Part shown: positions 9,427 through 17,192 of the stretch, piece after piece
How the letters are laid out: every line of letters starts with the position of its first letter
How positions within the stretch are numbered: position 1 is the first letter of the stretch
Assembly (NCBI GenBank): GCA_019455285.1
Contig: JACFMS010000005.1
Coordinates: 62,001-126,000 of the forward strand
Length of the DNA stretch: 64,000 bases
Direction: 5' to 3'
Source: Sphingomonadales bacterium
GTDB lineage: Bacteria > Pseudomonadota > Alphaproteobacteria > Sphingomonadales > Govanellaceae
The notes under the pieces: model-generated
The model's database searches: none
Seen by the model: only the letters and a program-made list of their open reading frames with translations
What the model was told of the DNA's origin: nothing
Made by a program: the position numbers and the translations under genes

Positions 9427-9460
9427 ACAGGGTTGTCCCGAAATGGCACAACCCTGTTTT
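9427..9460 (+). terminator. Rho-independent terminator after hbd
   Basis: Perfect 10-bp stem ACAGGGTTGT (9427-9436) with ACAACCCTGT (9448-9457), an 11-nt loop, then a T run to 9460. It closes the etfBA-hbd operon. It also abuts the stop codon of the small minus-strand gene that begins at 9624, so it may serve both directions. Confidence 0.8.
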
Positions 9461-9624
9461 CATTGCCGACGGTCGGGGCTGGCGCTGAGCGCCAGAATTT
9501 CATCGTAAAGCCCCTGCCAATGGTAGCTGTAGCAATATTCCAGCGCGGCCCGAGAGCCGATGCAACGCACTAATTTCACAGCGGTTTCCCGTAACGACCG
9601 GGTTTCCTGAACCGATTTCATCAT
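9460..9624 (-). CDS. Small 54-aa protein of unknown function
   Basis: Reads MMKSVQETRSLRE... and ends SASPDRRQ. It has a strong ribosome binding site (GGAGGAG, seven bases before ATG 9624), a proper stop at the terminator edge and a mixed amphipathic composition with two Cys and several aromatic residues (EYCYSYHWQGLYDE). No signal peptide or membrane helix is visible. It lies just downstream of phaR on the same strand, 138 bp after its stop. The RBS and composition argue for a real gene. I do not recognise a family. Confidence 0.65.
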   Translation of the reverse strand: MMKSVQETRSLRETAVKLVRCIGSRAALEYCYSYHWQGLYDEILALSASPDRRQ

Positions 9625-9762
9625 CTTCCGTCTCCTCCGATTCCGGCTTCCCTGCTCGATCTACTGTGCACAGAGCGTGCCAGAAGACCGTGGCATCCAT
9701 GGTGCGAAGGTATGGCGGTTTCGTGGAATTTTCCGTGACGTTTGTCACAATGTGGCGAAGGA

Positions 9763-10374
9763 TTACTTCTCGGACTTGCGGCTCAAGGCGTCGATTTGCG
9801 CCTGCATGGCCTTCAATTGCTCCTTCAGGTCGTCCAAGGTGGCCGATGGCGACGCGGGAGCGGTCTTGTCCTCCGCCGCTCCCTCGCCCTTCATGAACGG
9901 CGAGAACATGCGGGTGGCGCGCTCGAAGGCGGCCAAGTTTTGCCGCGCCATTTCCTCGAACGGGGCGGCGAAGGCCTGGGCGGGAGCAAACGCCTTGGCG
10001 GCGGAGAGCTGCTTTTCGAAATATTCGCGATAGCGCTCCTGATTGCGGGTAAACGTCTCCATGGTCGCTTCCAGGTAACCCGGCACCACGGCGTCGAGAC
10101 CCTGGCCGTAGAAGGTGATGAGCTGGCGCAGGAAGTTCACCGGCAGCAGGGTCTGGCCCTTGCTTTCCTCCTCGAAGATGATCTGGGCCAGGACCGAGCG
10201 GGTGATGTCCTCCCCGGTCTTGGCGTCCTTGACCACGAACTCCCGGCCGTCCTTGACCATCTGGCAGAGATGATCAAGGGTGACGTAGCTCGACGTCTCG
10301 GTGTTATAGAGCCGGCGGTTGGCGTATTTCTTGATCACCACCGGTTCCGCTTTGCCCGCCGTAGTTTCAGTCAC
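9763..10374 (-). CDS. phaR: PHB synthesis repressor PhaR
   Basis: Transcriptional repressor that senses PHB and controls phasin and PHB genes. The N-terminal PHB_acc_N DNA-binding region (about residues 10-70; KKYANRRLYNTETSSYVTL) and the following region ending near YREYFEKQLSAAKAF are intact. The C-terminus ends in a coiled-coil-like stretch (LDDLKEQLKAMQAQIDAL). I chose GTG 10374, with AGAGGA six bases upstream, giving 203 aa; TTG 10380 is the alternative. Divergent from phaC, with TGC-N3-GCA at 10393-10401 in its own promoter, consistent with autoregulation. Confidence 0.95.
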   Translation of the reverse strand: MTETTAGKAEPVVIKKYANRRLYNTETSSYVTLDHLCQMVKDGREFVVKDAKTGEDITRSVLAQIIFEEESKGQTLLPVNFLRQLITFYGQGLDAVVPGYLEATMETFTRNQERYREYFEKQLSAAKAFAPAQAFAAPFEEMARQNLAAFERATRMFSPFMKGEGAAEDKTAPASPSATLDDLKEQLKAMQAQIDALSRKSEK

Positions 10375-10492
10375 GGCCAATCCTCTGTCTGGTGCGCTGC
10401 AAAAACCTTGCGCTGAATAATCACGCGGAATTGCTGCACGGCGCAAGAGATTTGTTGCGCCACAGCACAATCGGCCTCAGAGTCATCCTGCA
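10375..10492. promoter_or_regulatory. phaR/phaC divergent control region with TGC/GCA motifs
   Basis: 118-bp spacer. TGC-GCT-GCA occurs at 10393-10401. Two looser TGC...GCA pairs follow: TTGCTGCACGGCGCAA starting at 10431 and TTGTTGCGCCACAGCACAA starting at about 10453. This clustering beside phaR fits PhaR control of both directions. No clear -35/-10 pair was assigned. Confidence 0.5.
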
Positions 10493-10663
10493 ATGGCTCG
10501 AAAATCCGCACCATCCGCGCCGCAACAACCGGAGGCCGCGCCGTCGGCGGCGACGGCGCTGACCTTGCTGGCGGCGCGCTACCTCGATTTCTGGCAGCGC
10601 AACCTGTTGGCTTGGTCCAATGACATCTCCTTGCCGCCCTTGGAGAAAAGCAAAGATGACTAA
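10493..10663 (+). CDS. 56-aa protein translationally coupled to PhaC-like enzyme
   Basis: Small frame reading MARKSAPSAPQQPEA..., with an Ala/Pro-rich start, then an amphipathic helix (LTLLAARYLDFWQRNLLAWS) and an acidic/basic tail ending SKDD. Its TAA lies inside the start region of the phaC-like gene (ATGACTAA), and the phaC RBS lies within it, so translation is probably coupled. The aromatic WQ-rich helix recalls segments in PHA synthase N-termini and PhaE-like partners, but I cannot assign a family. Its own RBS is weak. Moderately sure it is translated. Confidence 0.6.
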   Translation: MARKSAPSAPQQPEAAPSAATALTLLAARYLDFWQRNLLAWSNDISLPPLEKSKDD

Positions 10664-11882
10664 GGCCGGCGTTCCCGCCCACCGGGCGATTTCGCCGCGG
10701 CCCTTCGCCTTTCATCTTGCCGCTTGCCAGTCCACTTGGCTATCAGGCGCGGCGGCGCTGCCGGCGTTTGTCCAGGGGCTGGCCCCCACGCATCCCGCCC
10801 TCGCCGCCGAGGCGGCGGCGCTGCGCCAGGACCTGTGCGCCGCCGAGGGCGTCAAACTGGCCGAGGCGGTGATGAGCACGGCGTTGGCGCGGGTTGGCGC
10901 CTTCCTGGACGGAGTCAAACGTTACCAGGCGCATCCCGCGCACCGCCGCCTGCAAGACGCCCCGGCGGCGCTGGAACTGGGGAGCGCTATCTTACGGGAC
11001 TTCGGCGGCCCGGCCGGCGCGCTGCCAGTGCTGGCCGCGCCATCGCTGGTCAACCCCGCGCACATCCTCGACCTGGAGCGCGGCATGAGCCTGATGCGCT
11101 ATTTAAAGCAGCGGGGATTTCATCCCTACCTGATGGATTGGGGCGAGCCCGGCGCCGCCGAGGCCGATTTTAGCGTCGACGATTACATCGCCCGCCTGGA
11201 GACCGCGCTCGCCCATGTGGCGGCGCAGACCGGCCAGCCGGCGGCGCTCCTCGGCTACTGCATGGGCGGCAATCTGGCGCTGCCGGTGGCGCTGCGCCGG
11301 CCGGAGCTGGTGCGTGGCGCGGCTTTTCTCGCCACGCCATGGGACTTTCACGCCGAGGGCATCGCCTACCGCCGGGCGGTGGCGGCGGCGCTGGGCGGGT
11401 CGCTGGCGCTGCTGCCGCCCAACGAGCCGGTACCGGTGGACGTGCTGCAAATATTCTTCGCCAGCCTCGACCCGACGCTGACCGACCGCAAATTCCGTCG
11501 CTTCGCCGTCCTCGACCCCGACAGTCCGTCCGCCCGTGCCTTCGTGCTGATGGAGGATTGGGCCAACGGCGGCGCGCCGCTGCCGCGGCGGGTGGCCGAC
11601 CAATGCCTCAACCAATGGTATGCCGAGAATGCGCCCGGCCGTGGCGTCTGGCGGGTTGCCGGCGAGGTGATCGATCCTCGCCGCCTGAGCTGTCCCGCCT
11701 TCGTCGCCGTGCCCCGCGCCGACCGCATCGTGCCGCCAGCCTCCGCCCTGGCGCTGGCGGAGGCCCTGCCCAATGTCCACATTCATCGCACCGCCACCGG
11801 CCATGTCGCCATGGTCGCCGGCGGCGGCGCGCGACAAGGATTATGGCAACCGCTTGTTGCTTGGCTTTTTACTTTATGTTAA
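10656..11882 (+). CDS. phaC: PHA synthase-like alpha/beta hydrolase (PhaC)
   Basis: Predicted to polymerise 3-hydroxybutyryl-CoA into PHB. The 408-aa alpha/beta-hydrolase has the synthase lipase-like box GYCMGGN, with Cys202 in place of Ser, and plausible Asp356 (PRADRIVP) and His383 (TGHVAMV) to complete the triad. LVNPAHILDL and LMDWGEP are also synthase-like. It is shorter than class I enzymes and lacks most of their N-terminal domain, resembling class III-sized catalytic subunits, which makes the preceding 56-aa protein interesting. ATG 10656 has GGAG about ten bases upstream; ATG 10620 is the alternative. The context (phaR, phaB) strongly supports PHB synthesis. Confidence 0.85.
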   Translation: MTKAGVPAHRAISPRPFAFHLAACQSTWLSGAAALPAFVQGLAPTHPALAAEAAALRQDLCAAEGVKLAEAVMSTALARVGAFLDGVKRYQAHPAHRRLQDAPAALELGSAILRDFGGPAGALPVLAAPSLVNPAHILDLERGMSLMRYLKQRGFHPYLMDWGEPGAAEADFSVDDYIARLETALAHVAAQTGQPAALLGYCMGGNLALPVALRRPELVRGAAFLATPWDFHAEGIAYRRAVAAALGGSLALLPPNEPVPVDVLQIFFASLDPTLTDRKFRRFAVLDPDSPSARAFVLMEDWANGGAPLPRRVADQCLNQWYAENAPGRGVWRVAGEVIDPRRLSCPAFVAVPRADRIVPPASALALAEALPNVHIHRTATGHVAMVAGGGARQGLWQPLVAWLFTLC

Positions 11883-12069
11883 AAAGTTGTCCGGACAAAT
11901 TTTTATGTTGCACCGCAATATAATTTGACGGATAAACCGATCGCTTCAGCTCAATAAGGGTCATCGCCGCTTTCGCTTAAGCCGACATCAGATCGGCCGG
12001 CGCGATCATTCGGGGAATGAGGTGTTGCGATAACCTACGGATGGCACAGCAAGAGAGGATACATACCCC
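11881..12069 (+). promoter_or_regulatory. phaB upstream region with two palindromes
   Basis: Starts with a 24-bp near-perfect palindrome (11881-11904, 11 of 12 pairs) centred on TTGTCCGGACAA (11887-11898). TTGCACCGCAA follows (11908-11918) and contains TGC-ACC-GCA. Both motifs recur upstream of etfB and ecm/ccr. The rest of the spacer contains no gene that I can see; GAGAGGA before ATG 12070 is the phaB RBS. Confidence 0.55.
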
Positions 12070-12792
12070 ATGACGCGAGTAGCGTTAGTCACCGGCGGAA
12101 CCCGGGGCATCGGCAAGGCAATTTCCCAAGCGCTCAAGACGGCGGGCTATAAGGTGGCCGCAACCTATGCCGGCAATGGCGCGATGGCTAAGCAGTTTGA
12201 AACAGAAACCGGCATCAAGACCTTTCAATGGGACGTGGCCGACTACGAGGCGTGCCAGAAGGGCGTGGTGGAAGTGGTCGCGTCCGTGGGGCCGGTGGAC
12301 GTCTTGATCAACAACGCCGGCATCACCCGCGACGGCACCCTGTTGAAAATGTCCTTCGAGGCCTGGCGGGCGGTGATCGATACCGATCTGACGTCCTGCT
12401 TTAACATGGCCAAGGCGGTATTTCCCGGTATGGTCGAGCGCAAATTCGGCCGCATCGTCAACGTCAGCTCCATCAACGGCCAGGGCGGGCAGTACGGCCA
12501 GGTCAATTACTCGGCGGCCAAGGCCGGCATCCATGGCTTCACCAAGGCGCTGGCGCTGGAAGGCGCGCGCTACGGCGTTACCGTCAATTCCCTGGCCCCC
12601 GGCTATACCGACACCGACATGGTGGCGGCGGTGCCGCCCCAGGCCATGGAGAAGGTCATCGCCAAGATTCCGGTGGGCCGCTTAGGCAAGGCGGAAGAGA
12701 TCGCCCGCGGCATCCTGTTCCTGGTTGCCGATGACGCCGGCTTCATCACCGGCTCCACGGTATCTATTAACGGCGGCCAGCATATGTACTAA
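12070..12792 (+). CDS. phaB: Acetoacetyl-CoA reductase
   Basis: NADPH-dependent reduction of acetoacetyl-CoA to (R)-3-hydroxybutyryl-CoA, the PHB monomer. The 240-aa short-chain dehydrogenase has cofactor motif TGGTRGIG (8-15), NNAG, catalytic Ser in VNVSSINGQ and the YSAAK pair. SSINGQGGQYGQVNYSAAK is the PhaB form rather than that of FabG. It lies downstream of phaC after a 187-bp spacer that carries its own motifs, so it may have a separate promoter. Confidence 0.95.
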   Translation: MTRVALVTGGTRGIGKAISQALKTAGYKVAATYAGNGAMAKQFETETGIKTFQWDVADYEACQKGVVEVVASVGPVDVLINNAGITRDGTLLKMSFEAWRAVIDTDLTSCFNMAKAVFPGMVERKFGRIVNVSSINGQGGQYGQVNYSAAKAGIHGFTKALALEGARYGVTVNSLAPGYTDTDMVAAVPPQAMEKVIAKIPVGRLGKAEEIARGILFLVADDAGFITGSTVSINGGQHMY

Positions 12793-12794
12793 AA

Positions 12795-12818
12795 CTGATC
12801 TCCCGAAGGGGGAGGTCA
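12795..12818 (+). other. Hairpin between phaB and methyltransferase
   Basis: Stem CTGATCTCCC (12795-12804) pairs with GGGAGGTCAG (12809-12818), including one G-T wobble, over a 4-nt loop. No T tract follows, so it is not a standard terminator. The right arm contains GGAGG (12811-12815), the likely RBS of the gene starting at 12826, so the stem could limit its translation. Confidence 0.5.
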
Positions 12819-12825
12819 GGTCGGT

Positions 12826-13602
12826 ATGCAAATCGATGTCGTTCGGCTGCGCGATTTTTACGCCTCCCCGCTCGGCGTCGTAACGGCGCGCTTGGTCAGC
12901 GCGCGGCTGGGCGAGATGTGGCCCGATGTCGCCGGTCGCCGGGTGCTGGGGCTCGGCTATGCCGTCCCCTATCTTGGCGCGCTGGTGCCCGATGGCGTCG
13001 TCTCGCGCCGCCAGGCCGAGCGGGTGATCGCGCTGATGCCGAGCCATCAGGGCGTTCATCCTTGGCCGGCTAGCAGCCGGCGCGGCAATCTCGCCGCTCT
13101 TGCCAACGAAGCGACGCTGCCGCTCGCCGACGGTGCCGTCGATCTCATCTTGATGGTGCATTATCTGGAAACCAGCGAAAGCCTGAAGCCCATGCTGCGG
13201 GAGGCCTGGCGGGTGTTGGCTGACGGCGGGCGGCTCTTGGTGGTCGCTCCCAACCGCACCGGCAGTTGGGCGTTTTTCGAGCGCACGCCGTTCGGCTATG
13301 GCCGCCCCTACAGCGTCGGACAATTGGAGGCGGTGCTGCGTACTCACCTTTTCACGCCGACGCGGCGGTGCGCTTCGCTGTTCGCGCCGCCGATGACGTC
13401 AAGTGCCGGTCTGCGGGCGCTCATGGCTGTGGAAAGTATCGGCGGGCGATGGTGGCGGCGACTGGGTGGGGTGGTGCTGATGGAAGCGGAAAAGCGGCTT
13501 TACGCGCTCAATGCCACCATGGAGCCGGCCCGCGCCCGCCGGCTGGCGCCGACGCCGGCGGTGTCGACAATGAACCGCAATCACAAAGAGCCGCGGCCAT
13601 GA
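12826..13602 (+). CDS. SAM-dependent methyltransferase (class I-like)
   Basis: 258-aa protein with a class I methyltransferase-like core: RVLGLGYAVPYLG (about residues 39-51) in the position of the SAM loop, ADGAVDLILMVHYLE and LREAWRVLADGGRLLVVAPN. It resembles alphaproteobacterial methyltransferases of unknown substrate. The C-terminal 40 residues are basic and Pro-rich. Its TGA overlaps the ATG of the next gene (ATGA), so the pair is probably made together. Substrate unknown. Confidence 0.8.
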   Translation: MQIDVVRLRDFYASPLGVVTARLVSARLGEMWPDVAGRRVLGLGYAVPYLGALVPDGVVSRRQAERVIALMPSHQGVHPWPASSRRGNLAALANEATLPLADGAVDLILMVHYLETSESLKPMLREAWRVLADGGRLLVVAPNRTGSWAFFERTPFGYGRPYSVGQLEAVLRTHLFTPTRRCASLFAPPMTSSAGLRALMAVESIGGRWWRRLGGVVLMEAEKRLYALNATMEPARARRLAPTPAVSTMNRNHKEPRP

Positions 13603-15227
13603 TCGTCAGCGATCGTCTGCTCATTCGCCTCTCTCCTCATGGCGCGGCCGAGGTGGCGGCGGCGGGCTTTCACTGCCGCCGCCTGGGCAGGGCGACCATT
13701 GCCTGGATGGGAGACGATGCGGCTGCGGGGCACGGCGAGGAGATCGAGATTCTCGATACTTTTGCTGCGGAAACGGCATCACCCGCGCCGCAAATCTTCA
13801 ACCGCATCGCCTGGCGCGACGATACGCTGTCCATCGCCAGCGATCCCTTGAATTTGAAGCCGCTTTATGTCGCCCGCGACGGCGAGGAGGTTTTCTTTGC
13901 CTCCCGGCTTCTCGATCTGGTGAAGCTGCGCCCGGCATTGGCGCGGCCGCTGGATCGCGAAGCGTTGCTGGCGCTCCTTGTCTTCGGCCATGTCCTCGAC
14001 GAACAAACTTTGCATCAGCGCATACGTCGCCTGCCGGCGGACAGCGCCACCACCTGGTCGGCCGCCGCCGGCCTGCAAACGAGGCTTCGCCATGGCTTGA
14101 TCAGCAACCTGCCCGATGTGACGGGGGCGCTGGCCCGTTCTTTGTTGACTGACATCGACGCCATCATCAGCGAACGCCTGCGCGCCCTGCCCATGTCGCC
14201 CGGGCAACGCCCGGTCATCGCCTTAAGCGGCGGCTTCGACAGCCGCATTCTGGCGGCCAGGGCGTGCGCCATGAACATACCGCTGCACGCCTATACCTAT
14301 GGCCGCTGGCGTGATCGCGACGCCGTTATCGCTCGCTGGATCGCCCGTCGCTTGCGGCTCGATCACCAGTTGCTGCCTTACCCCGATGATGTGCTGCGCC
14401 GCCATCGCGTGCACTTTCTCGACGTCACCGAAGGGCAAGACGATCCGTCGCTCTTACAAATCGCCAATTTGCTGTCGCTGCCTCATCCCCAAGGAACAGT
14501 CTTGCTCCATGGCTACGGCGGCGGCTCGCTTCTTGGCGATAACGTCAGCAACTGGATGCATGACGATGCGCAAAGCCGTCCGGCCTTGTTGGCGGCGATC
14601 GTCCGCAAAGCCGGCATACCGGCAGCCAAGGCATCCGCCCTCGCCGCCTCCCTTGGTGTGGCGGATGACGCCCTCCCCCGCCGCGTCAGCGCGGCGGCAG
14701 AAGCCGAAGCGTATCCCTACCATCACCAGGCGCTGATGGCCTGGGACTTGAAAAACCGCCAGCGACGCTTCATCGGCGAGCACTTCGGATTGCTCGGTCA
14801 TCGCTTCAAGGTCCGCGCGCCGTTCTATGATGCGCGATTGATGAAGCTGTGCATGGCGCTGCCCGCCGGCCTGCTGGAAGAGCGGTTGCTTAACCGACTT
14901 TATCTCAAGCAATTCTTCCCGCGTCTGGCGCAGATTCCCCACGATCAGGAAGCAACGCCGGTGCTACCCGACGTGAAGGATGAATTGCTGATGGCGCTGA
15001 TCGATAAGTTGCTGCGTCCCACCAACATCTGGCGACACACTCTTGGCCATGACGATCGGGAGGCGCAACGCCTGATGACGGAAAGCGTGGCGGCGTTCTC
15101 CAGCATCATGCGCGAGATCTGGGACGAAGCGGTTGATCTGCCCGCCGCTGCCGCATCGGACCAACGGGTGCGCAAGCGAATCTGGGGCTTTGTGGATTAT
15201 TCGCGGCGGTTGGCGAAACTTATTTAA
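13599..15227 (+). CDS. Asparagine synthase-like protein lacking glutaminase Cys
   Basis: 542-aa protein with the two-domain plan of asparagine synthetase B. The N-terminal domain keeps class II amidotransferase fold signatures (ASDPLNLKPLYVARDG, FFASRLLDL), but the second residue is Ile, so the catalytic Cys1 is missing. The C-terminal domain has an intact ATP-pyrophosphatase loop, SGGFDS (210-215). It may activate a carboxylate and join it to ammonia or an amine, as lasso-peptide cyclases and other AsnB relatives do; this is inference. ATG 13599 overlaps the methyltransferase stop. It converges with metW with a 4-bp overlap. Confidence 0.75.
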   Translation: MIVSDRLLIRLSPHGAAEVAAAGFHCRRLGRATIAWMGDDAAAGHGEEIEILDTFAAETASPAPQIFNRIAWRDDTLSIASDPLNLKPLYVARDGEEVFFASRLLDLVKLRPALARPLDREALLALLVFGHVLDEQTLHQRIRRLPADSATTWSAAAGLQTRLRHGLISNLPDVTGALARSLLTDIDAIISERLRALPMSPGQRPVIALSGGFDSRILAARACAMNIPLHAYTYGRWRDRDAVIARWIARRLRLDHQLLPYPDDVLRRHRVHFLDVTEGQDDPSLLQIANLLSLPHPQGTVLLHGYGGGSLLGDNVSNWMHDDAQSRPALLAAIVRKAGIPAAKASALAASLGVADDALPRRVSAAAEAEAYPYHHQALMAWDLKNRQRRFIGEHFGLLGHRFKVRAPFYDARLMKLCMALPAGLLEERLLNRLYLKQFFPRLAQIPHDQEATPVLPDVKDELLMALIDKLLRPTNIWRHTLGHDDREAQRLMTESVAAFSSIMREIWDEAVDLPAAAASDQRVRKRIWGFVDYSRRLAKLI

Positions 15228-15838
15228 CGTCGCAGCACGAACAAGCCTTGATCGGCGGCGAGGTTCGCCACCCACAGCGAATGGGCCCAGGGAATGGGGC
15301 GGCCGCTGGACGATATCGCCATGCTTTTTTCGATGGTGATGCCAAGCTCGTTGCACAAATTCACGAAATCCCGAATGGTGCAGAAGTGAATATTGGGCGT
15401 TGAATACCATGGATTGTTCAACGTGCCGGTATTGGGCATGCAGCCTTTGAAAAACAGTCCGCCGCGCACCCGCCAATAGCCGAAGTTGGGAAACGAGACG
15501 ATGGCGCGTTTGCCGATGCGCAACAGCTCGATAAGCACATTCTTCGGATTGCGCGTCGCCTGCAAGGTCTGGCTTAGGATTGCATAATCAAAAGCGCCCG
15601 ATGGATAGTCCTTCAAGTCGGTGTCGGCGTCGCCCTGCACCACGGAGAGCCCGCGCGCCACGCAGGCGTTGACGCCAGCCTGACTGATCTCGATGCCGCG
15701 GGCGTCCGCGCCGCGTTCGCTGACGAGGTAATCCAGAAGCGCGCCATCGCCGCAACCGACGTCCAGCACCCGCGAGCCGGAGCGCACCATCTGACCGATG
15801 AGCAGCAGATCGACGCGGATATCTTGCGGCCGGTTCAT
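15224..15838 (-). CDS. metW: Methionine biosynthesis protein MetW
   Basis: 204-aa methyltransferase-fold protein paired with MetX in many proteobacteria. The SAM loop [15 protein letters not shown] (about 24-38), [11 protein letters not shown] and [17 protein letters not shown] are MetW signatures. Its exact reaction is not settled; it is needed for or supports homoserine acyl transfer. It overlaps metX by four bases (ATGA), so they form one operon. Confidence 0.95.
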   Translation of the reverse strand: MNRPQDIRVDLLLIGQMVRSGSRVLDVGCGDGALLDYLVSERGADARGIEISQAGVNACVARGLSVVQGDADTDLKDYPSGAFDYAILSQTLQATRNPKNVLIELLRIGKRAIVSFPNFGYWRVRGGLFFKGCMPNTGTLNNPWYSTPNIHFCTIRDFVNLCNELGITIEKSMAISSSGRPIPWAHSLWVANLAADQGLFVLRR

Positions 15839-17025
15839 CGCGCGCTACCTTGCAGGCCGCGCTGGCGCGCCGCGGAATCGAGAAAGCCGCGCAAGATGGC
15901 GAACATCTCCGGCACATCGAGGAGAAACGAGTCATGCCCCTTGTCGCTCTCAATCTCGACAAAGCTCACCGGCGCCGCGACCGCATTCAAGGCGTGCACG
16001 ATGGCGCGGCTTTCGGCGGTGGGATAAAGCCAGTCGCTGGTGAATGACATGACGCAAAAGCGCGCGCGGCTGCGTTCGAACGCCTTGGCCAAAACGCCGC
16101 CGTAGTCCGCCGCCAGATCAAAATAATCCATGGCGCGGGTGATATAAAGATAGCAGTTGGCGTCGAAGCGATCGACGAAGGTGATGCCCTGATGACGCAG
16201 GTAGCTTTCCACCTCGAAATCGGCGTCAAAGCCATAGGTGAAGGCGTCGCGATCCTGCAACGCCCGGCCGAAGCGGCGGGTCAAGCCCGCTTCCGACATG
16301 TAGGTGATGTGCGCCGCCATGCGCGCCACCGCCAGCCCGGCGTGCGGCGTCACGTTATGGCGAAAATAGGCACCGCCATGCCAATGGGGATCGGCCATCA
16401 CCGCCTGACGGCCGACCTCGTGAAAGGCGATGTTTTGCGCCGAATGCTTGGAGGTGGCAGCGATGGGAATGGCCGAGAACACCCGCTCCGGGTAATTGAC
16501 CACCCATTCCAACACCTGCATGCCGCCCATGGAGCCGCCGATGACGCAAAACAGATCGGCAATGCCTAAATGATCGAGGAGCATCGCCTGGGCGCGCACC
16601 ATGTCGCGGATGGTGATTACCGGAAACGCCAGACCCCACGGCTCGCCGGTGGCCGGATTGATGTCGCGCGGGCCGGTGGTGCCATAGCAACTGCCGAGCA
16701 CATTAGGACAGATCACGAAGTAGCGGTCGGTATCCAGCGGCTTGCCGGGGCCGACCATCAAATCCCACCACCCGGCCTTGCCGGTAAAGGGATTATCACC
16801 GGCGCAGAAGTGGTCTCCGGTCAGCGCATGGCAGACGAGCACGGCGTTGGACTTGGCGGCATTGAGCGCGCCATAAGTCTGATAAGCAACGGTAAACGGC
16901 CCCAGTTCGGCGCCGCAATCCAGGCGCAAGGGTGCAGCGGCGCCTAAGATAGCGCTCAATCCCGCCTGCTCGCCGGGCGCGAAGCCCGCCAGCCCACGAG
17001 GCTTTTTTCCCTTATTTCCGGTCAT
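15835..17025 (-). CDS. metX: Homoserine O-acyltransferase MetX
   Basis: Acylates homoserine as the first committed step of methionine synthesis. The 396-aa alpha/beta-hydrolase has the nucleophile Ser165 in IGGSMGG, an Asp in FTSDWLYP and the His in SDKGHDSF. MetX-fold proteins use acetyl- or succinyl-CoA; I cannot decide which from sequence alone. ATG 17025 has AGGAAGG upstream; ATG 17067 and TTG 17094 lack a good RBS. No SAM-II riboswitch was recognised in the leader. Confidence 0.93.
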   Translation of the reverse strand: MTGNKGKKPRGLAGFAPGEQAGLSAILGAAAPLRLDCGAELGPFTVAYQTYGALNAAKSNAVLVCHALTGDHFCAGDNPFTGKAGWWDLMVGPGKPLDTDRYFVICPNVLGSCYGTTGPRDINPATGEPWGLAFPVITIRDMVRAQAMLLDHLGIADLFCVIGGSMGGMQVLEWVVNYPERVFSAIPIAATSKHSAQNIAFHEVGRQAVMADPHWHGGAYFRHNVTPHAGLAVARMAAHITYMSEAGLTRRFGRALQDRDAFTYGFDADFEVESYLRHQGITFVDRFDANCYLYITRAMDYFDLAADYGGVLAKAFERSRARFCVMSFTSDWLYPTAESRAIVHALNAVAAPVSFVEIESDKGHDSFLLDVPEMFAILRGFLDSAARQRGLQGSAR

Positions 17026-17192
17026 CTTGTCCCGGCCGCCTTCCTGCCAATCGTCAAGACCGCTCATTGCTAACAGCCCGGGGGGTAATGTCAATATCGC
17101 CGACTGCCCGGCAGTACTTAATTTGAATTTCTTTTCTTGTAAGTTTTAGACCATCCGTGACTTAGCAGCACAGGCATCAATCAAACATAAAA

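Noticed and set aside
9500-9748. 82-codon minus-strand frame overlapping the 54-aa gene
   Set aside because: The alternative frame with the strong GGAGGAG RBS at 9624 is much better supported.
13266-13598. N-terminal extension of the asparagine-synthase-like gene
   Set aside because: The upstream in-frame region overlaps the methyltransferase and lacks family features; ATG 13599 overlapping the stop is the natural start.
17026-17192. SAM-II riboswitch upstream of metX
   Set aside because: I looked for the conserved core of SAM-II in the leader and did not see it; only an AT-rich leader is present.
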